DNA of 64,000 bases from IMG/VR virus record IMGVR_UViG_3300035670_000010, positions 124,001 to 188,000 of that record; one strand, written 5' to 3'. The notes below the pieces were generated by a model. That model searched no databases. It was given only the letters and a program-made list of their open reading frames with translations, and was not told the DNA's origin. Positions 6,731-13,670 of this stretch are shown in pieces. The position numbers and the translations under genes were made by a program. This DNA comes from a virus. Positions within the stretch are counted from its first letter, which is position 1, and every line of letters begins with the position of its first letter.

Positions 6731-7690
6731 TTAGTTGGCAGAATACCACGTGTAATCAACAGAACCAGGAACATTACTTGGTCTATGCCATTTGGCACAC
6801 TCAATAGCATCAGTGAATGTTGGACATGTATCAATTAGATACACAGATTTAGTGCTAGGACAAGTGAACTCAATCCAGGCATAAGGTTGGTCAAACTCAC
6901 CTTTGCTGTTCTGTAAGAAAGGATATGTGCTTTTTGTTTTGTATATCCTTATAGTTTCAGCATAACCATTTTTGTGGGTCACATTTTTCTCATCAACAGT
7001 AATTGCATCTAGCATTTCCAATAATCCCTCGTTTCCAAAATTCTCTTTTATAATAGTGATGATGGCTGCTTTAATATCCTCATTACTCTCATTGTGGAAA
7101 CGTATCTTTGCATTAATTAATGCATCACAATCCTTGAATATCTCCTCCTCAATAAACCTGCCATTCACATAGTGCTGACCATACCCATCAGCAAACTCAA
7201 TAGCATACCCTGTTGTGCAATGCAAGTCATTGTTTTCATTTCTTGCAATCTTTTTTGGGTATTTTGATACCAAGCAAACCTCATCCATTTGGATTTGAGC
7301 ATAAGAGTTTTCAACACACTCTAGGATTAGATTAAAATCCTCTCTGTATTCATCAAGGAAGTCAAAGTTGTCCATAAAGTAGCCATAGAATGACAACCAA
7401 GGAATATCTTCTGCATTGATATATACAGAGAATGGTTCATATTCAATGTTATCACCTGTATTACCCTTTAACCTGTTAATTTCTAATTGACAGGCCATTG
7501 GGCTATCTAATAGAACCACTCTTGGTTCTTCAAGGCCACAAAATTTGTATAACTTTTTCATAGCTATCTCTGTCTTTTCAACATTATGGTTTTTATAAAA
7601 CTCATAGTTGAATATTTTGCTCAGCCAGGCATCTCTGTGGATGTCTAGCTTAGCTTCCTGTTCTGGGGTTAGACTCTCAATTTTTTGCAT
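6731..7690 (-). CDS. DUF6745-like protein
   Basis: 319 aa from ATG at 7690 (MQKIESLTPEQEAKLDIHRD); a longer frame to 7747 is unlikely because the ATG at 7690 follows a good promoter box. The opening 'LTPEQEAKLDIHRDAWLSK' and 'PWLSFYGYFMDNFDF' resemble the N-terminal half of DUF6745 proteins, long proteins of unknown function in many bacteria. The C-terminal 100 residues do not look like that family. Confidence 0.65.
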   Translation of the reverse strand: MQKIESLTPEQEAKLDIHRDAWLSKIFNYEFYKNHNVEKTEIAMKKLYKFCGLEEPRVVLLDSPMACQLEINRLKGNTGDNIEYEPFSVYINAEDIPWLSFYGYFMDNFDFLDEYREDFNLILECVENSYAQIQMDEVCLVSKYPKKIARNENNDLHCTTGYAIEFADGYGQHYVNGRFIEEEIFKDCDALINAKIRFHNESNEDIKAAIITIIKENFGNEGLLEMLDAITVDEKNVTHKNGYAETIRIYKTKSTYPFLQNSKGEFDQPYAWIEFTCPSTKSVYLIDTCPTFTDAIECAKWHRPSNVPGSVDYTWYSAN

Positions 7691-7711
7691 CTTTCTATTT
7701 TTAAGTTTTAA

Positions 7712-7719
7712 CAAATGTA
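7712..7719 (-). promoter_or_regulatory. -7 box (TACATTTG)
   Basis: TACATTTG 21 nt before the ATG at 7690; helps choose that start over the upstream one. Confidence 0.6.
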
Positions 7720-7737
7720 ATATATTTTTTTCACAAT

Positions 7738-7998
7738 TCAAAACCATATTTTAATTAAAAACCCCCACTTTTGAATTAATTTTATTGTAGATAAAACCAA
7801 TTTTGTTTTTGAAAAAGTTTCAGCATCTGTGCTAGTTTCAAACAACTTGCCAAATGTTAAGATAACAGTATCGCGCATTTCTTTTTTTTCAATGCCCTTA
7901 TCTGGACCAGAAAAAACCATTGAACTAACTTCTTCAATTTGAATGATTTGCACTTGAAACCAAGTACCTGACTTTATTACTTTTGTGGTGATTTCCAT
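7738..7998 (-). CDS. hypothetical protein
   Basis: 86 aa, MEITTKVIKSGTWFQVQIIQ. Beta-rich N-terminal half (GTWFQVQIIQIEEV) and a hydrophobic aromatic C-terminus (IQKWGFLIKIWF) that might contact a membrane or partner. Its 3' end overlaps the box and leader of the following gene. No family recognised. Confidence 0.6.
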   Translation of the reverse strand: MEITTKVIKSGTWFQVQIIQIEEVSSMVFSGPDKGIEKKEMRDTVILTFGKLFETSTDAETFSKTKLVLSTIKLIQKWGFLIKIWF

Positions 7999-8019
7999 TG
8001 TGTTTGTTTTTTGTTAATG

Positions 8020-8027
8020 CAAAGATA
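8020..8027 (-). promoter_or_regulatory. -7 box (TATCTTTG)
   Basis: TATCTTTG 21 nt before the ATG at 7998. Confidence 0.6.
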
Positions 8028-8067
8028 ATCTTTAATCTTGAATAAACAAACACTATGAATAAGTTTT

Positions 8068-8328
8068 TCATTTTATTTTATAATAATCTTCTAGGAAAGA
8101 ATGTAATCCCTCAATTGTCCTGGGAATTTCCACGTTTGTTTCTTTTGTTCCAAAATCTATGTCAAAAATATAGAAATGAATCCACTCCCAGCCAATGTTT
8201 CCATACTCTTTCAATATGGTTTCTTCAAACGATTTAAAGAACACATCCCATATTGCAGGTTGATCCTCTTTCTCTGAATGGAATTTCTTAAAGTTATCCA
8301 TTATAATCTTGAACTTATCTAAAGTCAT
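8068..8328 (-). CDS. hypothetical protein
   Basis: 86 aa, MTLDKFKIIMDNFKKFHSEK, with tryptophans in 'AIWDVFFKSFEETIL' and 'IGWEWIHFYIFDIDFG'. Helical start, mixed end. It follows the tagged gene at 8335 after 6 nt and probably shares its mRNA. Function unknown. Confidence 0.65.
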   Translation of the reverse strand: MTLDKFKIIMDNFKKFHSEKEDQPAIWDVFFKSFEETILKEYGNIGWEWIHFYIFDIDFGTKETNVEIPRTIEGLHSFLEDYYKIK

Positions 8329-8334
8329 TTGTTA

Positions 8335-8808
8335 TTACTTTTTATATGTTAATATCAAAATATAATCTTCATAATCCCATGACCTATGAATGTAATAATC
8401 ACTATCAATTAACTTATAACCAAATTCTAATCCTAAATTTTTTGCTCTTTTATTCACAAAATCTTTGATAATTTCTTCTTCAGTTTTGCCTTTATATTGT
8501 GTTTGCTTTTTAAAGCCCTTCCAACATAAACTAGAAAACCCCTCATAGTATTTAAAAGTATTATCATTAATATACTGGATATATGTTTGATGTTCATAAC
8601 CATCATAGTGATCAGGTTCTAACAATAAATCATAATCTGGTTCATCAGATAATTCTTCTTTAATATCTTCATCAGAAATATTCTTTAAATACTGGTCTAT
8701 TAAGTCTCTCCTTAATGCATCAGCAAAAGAACCTTCTGGTAAACAATTAGTTTGTTCATTTAAATAACCCTTTATTGTAGTCTTAATGGAATCTCTCAAA
8801 TCATTCAT
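8335..8808 (-). CDS. LNE-tagged hypothetical protein
   Basis: 157 aa. The first 18 residues (MNDLRDSIKTTIKGYLNE) match an N-terminal tag shared with four other unrelated proteins in this window. The rest is acidic and charged (DEDIKEELSDEPDYDLLLEP), then 'YYIHRSWDYEDYILILTY'. By analogy with T4 capsid-targeting sequences the tag may direct the protein into the prohead and be removed after LNE; this is inference. The body resembles no family I know. Confidence 0.7.
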   Translation of the reverse strand: MNDLRDSIKTTIKGYLNEQTNCLPEGSFADALRRDLIDQYLKNISDEDIKEELSDEPDYDLLLEPDHYDGYEHQTYIQYINDNTFKYYEGFSSLCWKGFKKQTQYKGKTEEEIIKDFVNKRAKNLGLEFGYKLIDSDYYIHRSWDYEDYILILTYKK

Positions 8809-8813
8809 GGGTA

Positions 8814-9347
8814 TTATTTTTTGTTACGAAGCAAAGATAATAAAAATTTATACAATTCTCTACTGTTTGTGATATATTTTAATTCTTCATCATTATATTC
8901 ATCACCAACCAATCTTCTTTTAATAACAACTAACTCATCATCACCTAGGTATAAGAATGTCCCAGTGAAATCATCATCTTTTTTGAGATTCCAGACATAA
9001 CCCCCACCCCAATCTGCATTATTTGTGAATGGTTTTTTATCTAAATGATTGCTAATAACTCTCTTTAATTTGGATGTGTTCTGAAAAATATCTTCATCCT
9101 CTTCAAATTCATCAAATAATAACTTATTGCCATTTACATCAAATGTATTGTTGTCATCACTAAACAACCATTCTTCTAAATCTGGATTAATGTCACCATC
9201 ACTATATTGTTCTAAATATGTCTTTTCATCAGGGGTTAGGCTTTCTTTCCCATTCTGACTAACCTTATCTAATATTTTATTAACATTCTCCTCATTCTCA
9301 TTCACAAAGTCTTTTATAGTGGCTTCTATAAGTTTTCTTAATTTCAT
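8814..9347 (-). CDS. LNE-tagged protein with DUF6576-like segment
   Basis: 177 aa. Tag MKLRKLIEATIKDFVNE at the N-terminus. Next, residues about 23-50 read 'ILDKVSQNGKESLTPDEKTY', the short C-terminal motif (DUF6576) usually found at the end of Bacteroidota rhomboid proteins and also seen here in the protein at 57687. The remaining domain (NNADWGGGYVWNLKKDDDFT ... LVVIKRRLVGDEY) is unrecognised. Confidence 0.7.
   Translation of the reverse strand: MKLRKLIEATIKDFVNENEENVNKILDKVSQNGKESLTPDEKTYLEQYSDGDINPDLEEWLFSDDNNTFDVNGNKLLFDEFEEDEDIFQNTSKLKRVISNHLDKKPFTNNADWGGGYVWNLKKDDDFTGTFLYLGDDELVVIKRRLVGDEYNDEELKYITNSRELYKFLLSLLRNKK
8832..8839 (-). promoter_or_regulatory. -7 box (TATCTTTG)
   Basis: TATCTTTG inside the end of the upstream gene, 23 nt before the ATG at 8808. 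Confidence 0.5.
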
Positions 9348-9365
9348 ATTTTATTAATATTTAAT

Positions 9366-9704
9366 CTAATCATTATAAAATTTATTTAAAATTTCATCTT
9401 CAACTTTTTCCCAATTATTATTATAATATTGTTCTGTTTCATCATCCATAAAATAAGTAGGTTCAAATTCGTGTTCTTCGCTCCTACCAGTGCCAAATTG
9501 ATTTAAAATACCTTCAATTTCAATTAATTTACCATCAATAGTAATTTGATAATTGACATAAAATTTATCTGATCCTGTAATTTCAATATCCAAATTTTCT
9601 TTTCTTAATGGTTCATTATTTATTAATTTCCATTTTAATGGTGCTTTTTGTTTTTCCTTTTCTTCAAGGAATACAAATATTTTTTTAAATTGTTCTTTTT
9701 CCAT
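9366..9704 (-). CDS. protein with LRR-family N-terminal module but no repeats
   Basis: 112 aa. The first ~45 residues (MEKEQFKKIFVFLEEKEKQK, then 'WKLINNEPLRKENLDIE') are the same module that opens the thirteen LRR proteins at 26-38 kb. The rest (DKFYVNYQITIDGKLIEIEG) is beta-rich and has no leucine-rich repeats. This shows the N-terminal module is portable. The FLE sequence at residues 12-14 could be a prohead-protease-type cleavage site. Confidence 0.7.
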   Translation of the reverse strand: MEKEQFKKIFVFLEEKEKQKAPLKWKLINNEPLRKENLDIEITGSDKFYVNYQITIDGKLIEIEGILNQFGTGRSEEHEFEPTYFMDDETEQYYNNNWEKVEDEILNKFYND

Positions 9705-9720
9705 TATCTAAATATTTTTA

Positions 9721-9731
9721 TTATATAAATA
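9721..9731 (-). promoter_or_regulatory. TATTTAT-TAA element
   Basis: TATTTATATAA ends 16 nt before the ATG at 9704; member of the putative late-promoter class. Confidence 0.5.
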
Positions 9732-9740
9732 TAATAATCA

Positions 9741-10658
9741 TTACTTTTTCAAACTTTGGAAAATATGTGCAATCACATCCACTGTCCAACCATTGCCCAA
9801 CATTTTGTATCTATGTGAATCCAATAAACCAACATTTGTATAGTTATCCGGAACAGTTTGCAACCTCTCACATTCCAAAGGTGTTGGTATTCTCAAATAA
9901 TCATCAGAAAACTTTATGTTTGTTGATCCTGAATTTGATATCCCATGCCCAGATGTTGTCAATGTCTTTGACTTCCTTTCTGGTGGTCTAATATTGCCCC
10001 TAGATTTCTTATATGATAATGTCCCCTCTTTCTTCTTATAGAACCTCTCTGTGATGTTATATTTTTCATCCACCTTATCCTCCATAATATCCTTCAAGCA
10101 CAATCCTAGGTCATCTGGTTGGCTTATTTGACCAATATTTGTCCAATATAATCTCTTCCTATCCTGGGCTGAAACAAGGTTTGAATTTATCATCACAGGC
10201 TCAACTCCCAATGTGTCACTTATGATTTTTTTCCAATAATCTTTCATCATAACATTTTCAAGAAGAAAATATTTGGGTTTTAATTCCTTCAATAATCTAA
10301 CATATTCCCAAAACAAATAGGATTCACCCTCAAACTCATATCCTTGCTCTTTTAATTCAAGATATGAATCCAATGATAATATATCCCTCTGATCCTTTGT
10401 TGACATACCTTTCATCTTTCCAGCAAATGAAAAAGATTGACAAGGTGAACCCCCCATTATCAAATCAATTTGGGGTAAATCACTTGCCTTAATCTTTGAT
10501 ACATCTCCCAACTGGATTGTGTTTGGGAAGTTATGTTGTGTAACCTTTATTGAATTCTTTTCAATCTCTGATGCAAAATATTTATCATATTCAACACCAA
10601 CACGATTTAAGGCAATCTGCCCGCAACTCATTCCATCAAATAAACTTAATACATTCAT
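9741..10658 (-). CDS. C5-cytosine DNA methyltransferase
   Basis: 305 aa, full length for a compact m5C enzyme. Motif I 'NVLSLFDGMSCGQIAL' binds SAM; motif IV 'GGSPCQSFSFAG' (about residue 69) carries the catalytic Cys; motif VI 'FLLENV'; motif VIII 'QDRKRLYWTN'; motif X near 'YKMLGNGWTVDVI'. The MSCGQ variant and short target-recognition region resemble Dnmt3-like phage enzymes. It methylates cytosine in DNA, probably protecting phage DNA from host restriction; no cognate nuclease is adjacent, so it looks like an orphan methylase. It abuts the tRNA cluster. Confidence 0.93.
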   Translation of the reverse strand: MNVLSLFDGMSCGQIALNRVGVEYDKYFASEIEKNSIKVTQHNFPNTIQLGDVSKIKASDLPQIDLIMGGSPCQSFSFAGKMKGMSTKDQRDILSLDSYLELKEQGYEFEGESYLFWEYVRLLKELKPKYFLLENVMMKDYWKKIISDTLGVEPVMINSNLVSAQDRKRLYWTNIGQISQPDDLGLCLKDIMEDKVDEKYNITERFYKKKEGTLSYKKSRGNIRPPERKSKTLTTSGHGISNSGSTNIKFSDDYLRIPTPLECERLQTVPDNYTNVGLLDSHRYKMLGNGWTVDVIAHIFQSLKK

Positions 10659-10672
10659 AGTTGTTTTGTTTG

Positions 10673-10746
10673 TAATCCTGGTTGGATTTGAACCAACGAT
10701 CCCCTAATTAAAAGTTAGGTGCTTTAAACCACTAAGCTACAGGATT
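10673..10746 (-). tRNA. tRNA-Lys (TTT)
   Basis: Acceptor AATCCTG/CAGGATT, D-stem GCTT/AAGC, anticodon stem CCTAA/TTAGG around CTTTTAA (anticodon TTT), T-arm GTTGG-TTCAAAT-CCAAC, discriminator A. CCA is not encoded. Canonical cloverleaf. Confidence 0.92.
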
Positions 10747-10757
10747 ATTAAAAATTG

Positions 10758-10828
10758 TTACCACAACTGGATTTGAACCAATACTAACAGAATCAAAATC
10801 TGTGGTGCTACCTTTACACCATGTGGCA
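10758..10828 (-). tRNA. tRNA-Gln (TTG)
   Basis: Acceptor TGCCACA/TGTGGTA (one G-T), D-stem GTGT/GCAC, anticodon stem ACAGA/TCTGT with loop TTTTGAT (anticodon TTG), T-arm ATTGG-TTCAAAT-CCAGT. CCA not encoded. Confidence 0.9.
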
Positions 10829-10849
10829 ATTTAAAAAGAAATAAGTTTT

Positions 10850-11040
10850 TTGTCCCCGTTGAACATCATGATCCAGTTTTACCTGGATGGTTGGATTTTC
10901 CTAGTTGCTACCAAATTGGCCACAGTAGCCCATAGTTATATCAAACTCTCGGTCACTTGCTAATATATCGCGAATCAAGCAAGTTAAACCTTACATATAC
11001 CCTGGGGTTTCACCAGAGTCATCACTTATTTTCATCTTTT
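10850..11040 (-). ncRNA. structured non-coding RNA candidate in tRNA cluster
   Basis: About 190 nt with no ORF and no recognisable tRNA. On the minus strand it can form several separate stems: CTCTGG/CCAGGG, ACTTGC/GCAAGT (6 bp), GCTAC/GTAGC enclosing CCAA/TTGG, and ATCCAG/CTGGAT around GTAAAA. It sits between tRNA-Gln and tRNA-Cys, as the small stable RNAs C and D of T4 sit in its tRNA cluster. Identity unknown; I infer an RNA from the stems and the location. Confidence 0.45.
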
Positions 11041-11041
11041 G

Positions 11042-11111
11042 AGGTTAGTGTTAGAATTGTACTAACTCTATGAGATTTGCAGTCTCACTGGTCTCCATGA
11101 CCAAACTAACC
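11042..11111 (-). tRNA. tRNA-Cys (GCA)
   Basis: Acceptor GGTTAGT/ACTAACC with discriminator T, as expected for tRNA-Cys. D-stem GGTC/GACC, anticodon stem TGAGA/TCTCA around CTGCAAA (GCA). The T-loop TACAATT is atypical (A instead of T at position 55). Confidence 0.85.
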
Positions 11112-11118
11112 ATAATTG

Positions 11119-11195
11119 GGTGTTTGATGGGATTCGAACCCACATTTAATATGAGTCACAATCATACCCCAAAGGCCAATACGGGTTCCAAACAC
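11119..11195 (-). tRNA. tRNA-His (GTG)
   Basis: Acceptor GTGTTTG/CAAACAC, discriminator C as in bacterial tRNA-His, anticodon stem TATGA/TCATA around TTGTGAC (GTG), T-arm GTGGG-TTCGAAT-CCCAT. The base before the acceptor is T rather than the usual encoded G(-1), and the D-stem is weak. Confidence 0.82.
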
Positions 11196-11197
11196 AG

Positions 11198-11268
11198 TGG
11201 TCTTATAGGGATTTGAACCCCAACTTCAGCATCCGTAGTGCTGTGTGCTGTCATTACACAATAAGACC
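11198..11268 (-). tRNA. tRNA-Arg (ACG)
   Basis: Acceptor GGTCTTA/TAAGACC, discriminator A, D-stem GTGT/GCAC, anticodon stem CAGCA/TGCTG with loop CTACGGA (ACG), T-arm TGGGG-TTCAAAT-CCCTA. Would need A-to-I editing at position 34 to read all CGN codons. Confidence 0.9.
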
Positions 11269-11269
11269 A

Positions 11270-11358
11270 AAATCAATCAAGCATTCTACTCCCAGCCCCG
11301 AGGAATTGTATCTAACTTAGCCCATCTCACCGCTGTGTGGGTACTTGACCTTTTGTAT
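11270..11358 (-). ncRNA. short structured RNA candidate
   Basis: About 85 nt between tRNA-Arg and the adenine methylase, G+C-rich relative to the window. CCCA/TGGG and TCAAG/CTTGA pairings are possible on the minus strand, the second closing the element like an acceptor stem. No T-arm motif, so not a tRNA. Identity unknown. Confidence 0.35.
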
Positions 11359-11362
11359 TTTC

Positions 11363-12151
11363 CTAATTCAATTCAGGTATTTGTTCTTTTAAATACTTAT
11401 AAATCTTCCAAGTTTGAATTTTAGGTGAAGAAATAAATGGATATAAATTCTTCCAGTCTGTCTTTTTCATCACATCTAAAACTCTTTCTTGGTATGTTTT
11501 ATTGTTTATAATCACATAATTTTCCTGACAAAATGTTCCTATTTCCTTCACTTCTTTTCCAATACTTGCCCCATATGTATTCATAGCAAAATCAAAAGTT
11601 TCAGGTTTTTTATATGTTCCACCTCTTCTATATTCACCAACAAATACATCATTTAACTTGTAATCTATTGCTTTTTTGTTAATCCCATTTTTAGGCCTTT
11701 GGTACACATTAAAACAACATAATAATTCAATACCACTATATTTAATTAAAGGCAACACTTCTGAATGGATTAAATCAAACTCATACATTTGTTGATTATT
11801 GTTATATTGACTAACAGGTAATATAAAAGCAATATAATCACCCATTTTAGCTGCTTGTTTATAAAAAGCAACACTCAAAGTATTCCTTGTCCCAAATGGG
11901 GGGTTTCCAATAAACAACCTACCTTTCTTATAAGGTAGTTCAAGTTTTAGAAAATCTTGTTTAATAATACTTTTATGTTCAGGCTCTAAATCATAAGCAA
12001 TGCAATTGGGTATCTGTAAACTAAAACTACCTCCACCAGCAGCTGGTTCAATTGTTTCAGTTATTTCAAATCCTAGATTATTTACAACATCAATACAATA
12101 TTTTGCAAGTTCTTTTGGTGTATAATATTTGTCTAAATTTATTTTTGACAT
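11363..12151 (-). CDS. N6-adenine DNA methyltransferase
   Basis: 262 aa. N-terminal 'YYTPKELAKYCIDVV' is the usual Type I/III-like methylase opening; motif I 'ETIEPAAGGGSFSL' binds SAM; motif IV 'FIGNPPFG' (NPPF, catalytic) near residue 82. C-terminus 'FYKQAAKMGDYIAFILPVSQ' is typical of the family. It adds a methyl group to adenine N6 in DNA and, with the C5 methylase across the tRNA cluster, probably provides restriction evasion. No specificity or nuclease subunit nearby. Confidence 0.9.
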   Translation of the reverse strand: MSKINLDKYYTPKELAKYCIDVVNNLGFEITETIEPAAGGGSFSLQIPNCIAYDLEPEHKSIIKQDFLKLELPYKKGRLFIGNPPFGTRNTLSVAFYKQAAKMGDYIAFILPVSQYNNNQQMYEFDLIHSEVLPLIKYSGIELLCCFNVYQRPKNGINKKAIDYKLNDVFVGEYRRGGTYKKPETFDFAMNTYGASIGKEVKEIGTFCQENYVIINNKTYQERVLDVMKKTDWKNLYPFISSPKIQTWKIYKYLKEQIPELN

Positions 12152-12164
12152 GATTGTTTTTTTT

Positions 12165-12235
12165 TAAAAGTAAAACAGAAAGTGTGGGATTCAAACACCG
12201 CACATGATACCGACCATGATACCAACCATGATACT
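12165..12235 (-). repeat. partial tRNA-like element with three 12-bp repeats
   Basis: On the minus strand a T-arm-like stretch (TGTTTGAATCCCACAC) is preceded by three tandem 12-bp units of the type GTATCATGGTNG (plus-strand CATGATAC at 12203, 12215, 12227). No convincing 5' acceptor half. Probably a degenerate tRNA or duplicate of the next element. Confidence 0.4.
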
Positions 12236-12246
12236 TTTATCTTTTG

Positions 12247-12308
12247 CGTAGGTGGAAGATTCAAACCATACATGATACCATACATGATACCAATTACACC
12301 ACACCTAC
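12247..12308 (-). other. tRNA-like element with repeats in place of the anticodon arm
   Basis: Perfect 7-bp acceptor GTAGGTG/CACCTAC and a D-loop-like TGGTGTAATTGGTA, but the anticodon region is two copies of a 12-bp repeat (ATCATGTATGGT) and the T-stem is mostly unpaired. 62 nt. Possibly a tRNA-Met(CAT) derivative, because TCATG follows the D-loop; more likely a pseudo-tRNA. Confidence 0.45.
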
Positions 12309-12315
12309 TTTAAAA

Positions 12316-12567
12316 TCACTTGGATTTTTTGCCATCCAATTCTGTAAGTTTGTTTTCAAACTCTACAAGCCTTCTGTCAAATCTATTCTCAACCTCATCT
12401 ATGATATTATAAATATCCCTGTGGAAGTTTGAATTAGCATGTTGTTTGTCTTTTAATTCATCTGTGATTGCGTTCACTTTGGCTTTAAGATAAATAACAC
12501 CAGTAAATGACCAAAATAATGTTACGATAATTGTGGTGACAATTGCACCTAATGCAAATTCTATCAT
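12316..12567 (-). CDS. small membrane-anchored coiled-coil protein
   Basis: 83 aa. N-terminal transmembrane segment (MIEFALGAIVTTIIVTLFW, residues ~1-24) followed by a charged coiled coil (DELKDKQHANSNFHRDIYNI). The shape fits a holin-like or i-spanin-like protein or a simple membrane anchor, but it is far from the amidase. Overlaps the next gene by 4 nt. Confidence 0.65.
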   Translation of the reverse strand: MIEFALGAIVTTIIVTLFWSFTGVIYLKAKVNAITDELKDKQHANSNFHRDIYNIIDEVENRFDRRLVEFENKLTELDGKKSK

Positions 12568-12908
12568 AGTTCTGTTTTTAATTTACTTAAATCTTCATTT
12601 AATCTTCTAATAAATGATTCCTCACCATCATCACCAGATACCAACCAATCAATCCTTTGTGCATAAATATATGCAATCTGTAAATGAGTTATTCCTTTTT
12701 TAAATTCTTCAATAACTTCATCTGGATATTTATGCCAGAACATATCTTCTGGATACTTATTGAAATAATCATCATCAAAAGCACCCCAAGCACCATCTAT
12801 AATTTCTTGTTCTGTTTTAACTCTACCATTATTTGCAATCAAATCTTCAATAGAATCAATCATATTCTTTATCTTAGATTGGTCATAGTCAAAAAATCCT
12901 CCAGACAT
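12564..12908 (-). CDS. hypothetical phage protein (MSGGFFDY family)
   Basis: 114 aa from ATG at 12908 (MSGGFFDYDQSKIKNMIDSI); the longer frame to 13016 overlaps another small gene and is not needed. 'AYIYAQRIDWLVSGDDGEES' closes the domain. Proteins starting MSGGxFxYxQ and ending with a DWLxSGDDGEE motif are frequent in Bacteroidota phages and mobile elements. Function unknown. Confidence 0.75.
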   Translation of the reverse strand: MSGGFFDYDQSKIKNMIDSIEDLIANNGRVKTEQEIIDGAWGAFDDDYFNKYPEDMFWHKYPDEVIEEFKKGITHLQIAYIYAQRIDWLVSGDDGEESFIRRLNEDLSKLKTEL

Positions 12909-12934
12909 ATTTGTTGCTTTTTTTTGTTTAGTAA

Positions 12935-13060
12935 TTAGGATAGTATTTGAATTAATGCCCCTAGTAATGCAATCACACCAAATATATAAACAATCATTGG
13001 GTCTAATGGATAACACCCTTCAACCATTACTTGATGTAGTTCTTTTAAAAATCTTTTCAT
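12935..13060 (-). CDS. 41-aa single-TM protein
   Basis: MKRFLKELHQVMVEGCYPLD followed by a hydrophobic helix (VYIFGVIALLGALIQIL). Starts with ATG at 13060 in an A-rich context and ends 27 nt before the MSGGFFDY start. Small membrane protein, function unknown. Confidence 0.55.
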   Translation of the reverse strand: MKRFLKELHQVMVEGCYPLDPMIVYIFGVIALLGALIQILS

Positions 13061-13078
13061 TTTTTTGATTTTAGTTAG

Positions 13079-13161
13079 TGAGGGTAATAGGATTTGAACC
13101 TATTCAGACATAATCATTTGATTTACAGTCAAACCCAGCTCTCCCACTCTGGCGTACCCCC
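13079..13161 (-). tRNA. tRNA-Tyr (GTA)
   Basis: Acceptor GGGGGTA/TACCCTC, discriminator A, anticodon stem TTTGA/TCAAA with loop CTGTAAA (GTA), a class II variable arm, T-arm ATAGG-TTCAAAT-CCTAT. 83 nt. Confidence 0.9.
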
Positions 13162-13178
13162 TAGTTTAAATTTGTTTG

Positions 13179-13250
13179 AGCCAATAGAGGGATTTGAACC
13201 CCCAACCCCATCTTTACAAAAGACGTGTTCTACCGTTGAACTATATTGGC
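13179..13250 (-). tRNA. tRNA-Thr (TGT)
   Basis: Acceptor GCCAATA/TATTGGC, D-stem GTTC/GAAC, anticodon stem CGTCT/AGATG (one G-T) with loop TTTGTAA (TGT), T-arm GGGGG-TTCAAAT-CCCTC. Discriminator T. Confidence 0.9.
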
Positions 13251-13254
13251 AATA

Positions 13255-13656
13255 TTACAATTTTATCTCGAACCTTTTCCGCATTTTATCAATTGCCTCG
13301 TCTGGCACATTGTGAACATTCTTCCCCCCATGCCTATTCTCAACAACTATGGAATAAACTCTATACCCATATTTTTCTGCTAACTCATAGTAGGGCTTCA
13401 TTTCCCACTCTTGGGTGAATGTGTTAGATACAACAATTCTATCAACATTATACCCAGAATTATCCACCTCCATCCACTTTCTAACTTCTTCTCTGCACCA
13501 AGCATGAGCCTCTTTCAATTTTGATGCATCAAATTTATATTCACCATACTGCATAAAGTATCTATCTGCTTCAACCAATGATCCACCCAACTGGGCTGCC
13601 AATGTTGATTTACCTGAACCAGGTAGTCCTCTTAATAAGAAAAGTTCCTTTGCCAT
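13255..13656 (-). CDS. P-loop kinase, polynucleotide-kinase/N4BP2-like
   Basis: 133 aa. Walker A 'LRGLPGSGKSTLA' at residues ~8-20, 'VEADRYFM' as the D-x-x-F/Y acceptor segment, 'VVSNTFTQEWEMKPYYELAE' and 'NVHNVPDEAIDKMRKRFE' as the lid and C-terminal part. This set is typical of AAA_33/N4BP2-like RNA 5'-kinases related to T4 Pnk. Expected reaction: ATP-dependent phosphorylation of a nucleic acid 5'-OH. The gene ends 5 nt before tRNA-Thr, so a role in tRNA repair is plausible (inference). No phosphatase domain is present. Confidence 0.75.
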   Translation of the reverse strand: MAKELFLLRGLPGSGKSTLAAQLGGSLVEADRYFMQYGEYKFDASKLKEAHAWCREEVRKWMEVDNSGYNVDRIVVSNTFTQEWEMKPYYELAEKYGYRVYSIVVENRHGGKNVHNVPDEAIDKMRKRFEIKL

Positions 13657-13670
13657 AATCTTCTTTTTAT

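Noticed and set aside
12203-12290. 12-bp tandem repeats as a CRISPR array
   Set aside because: Units are too short, lack unique spacers, and no cas genes exist nearby.
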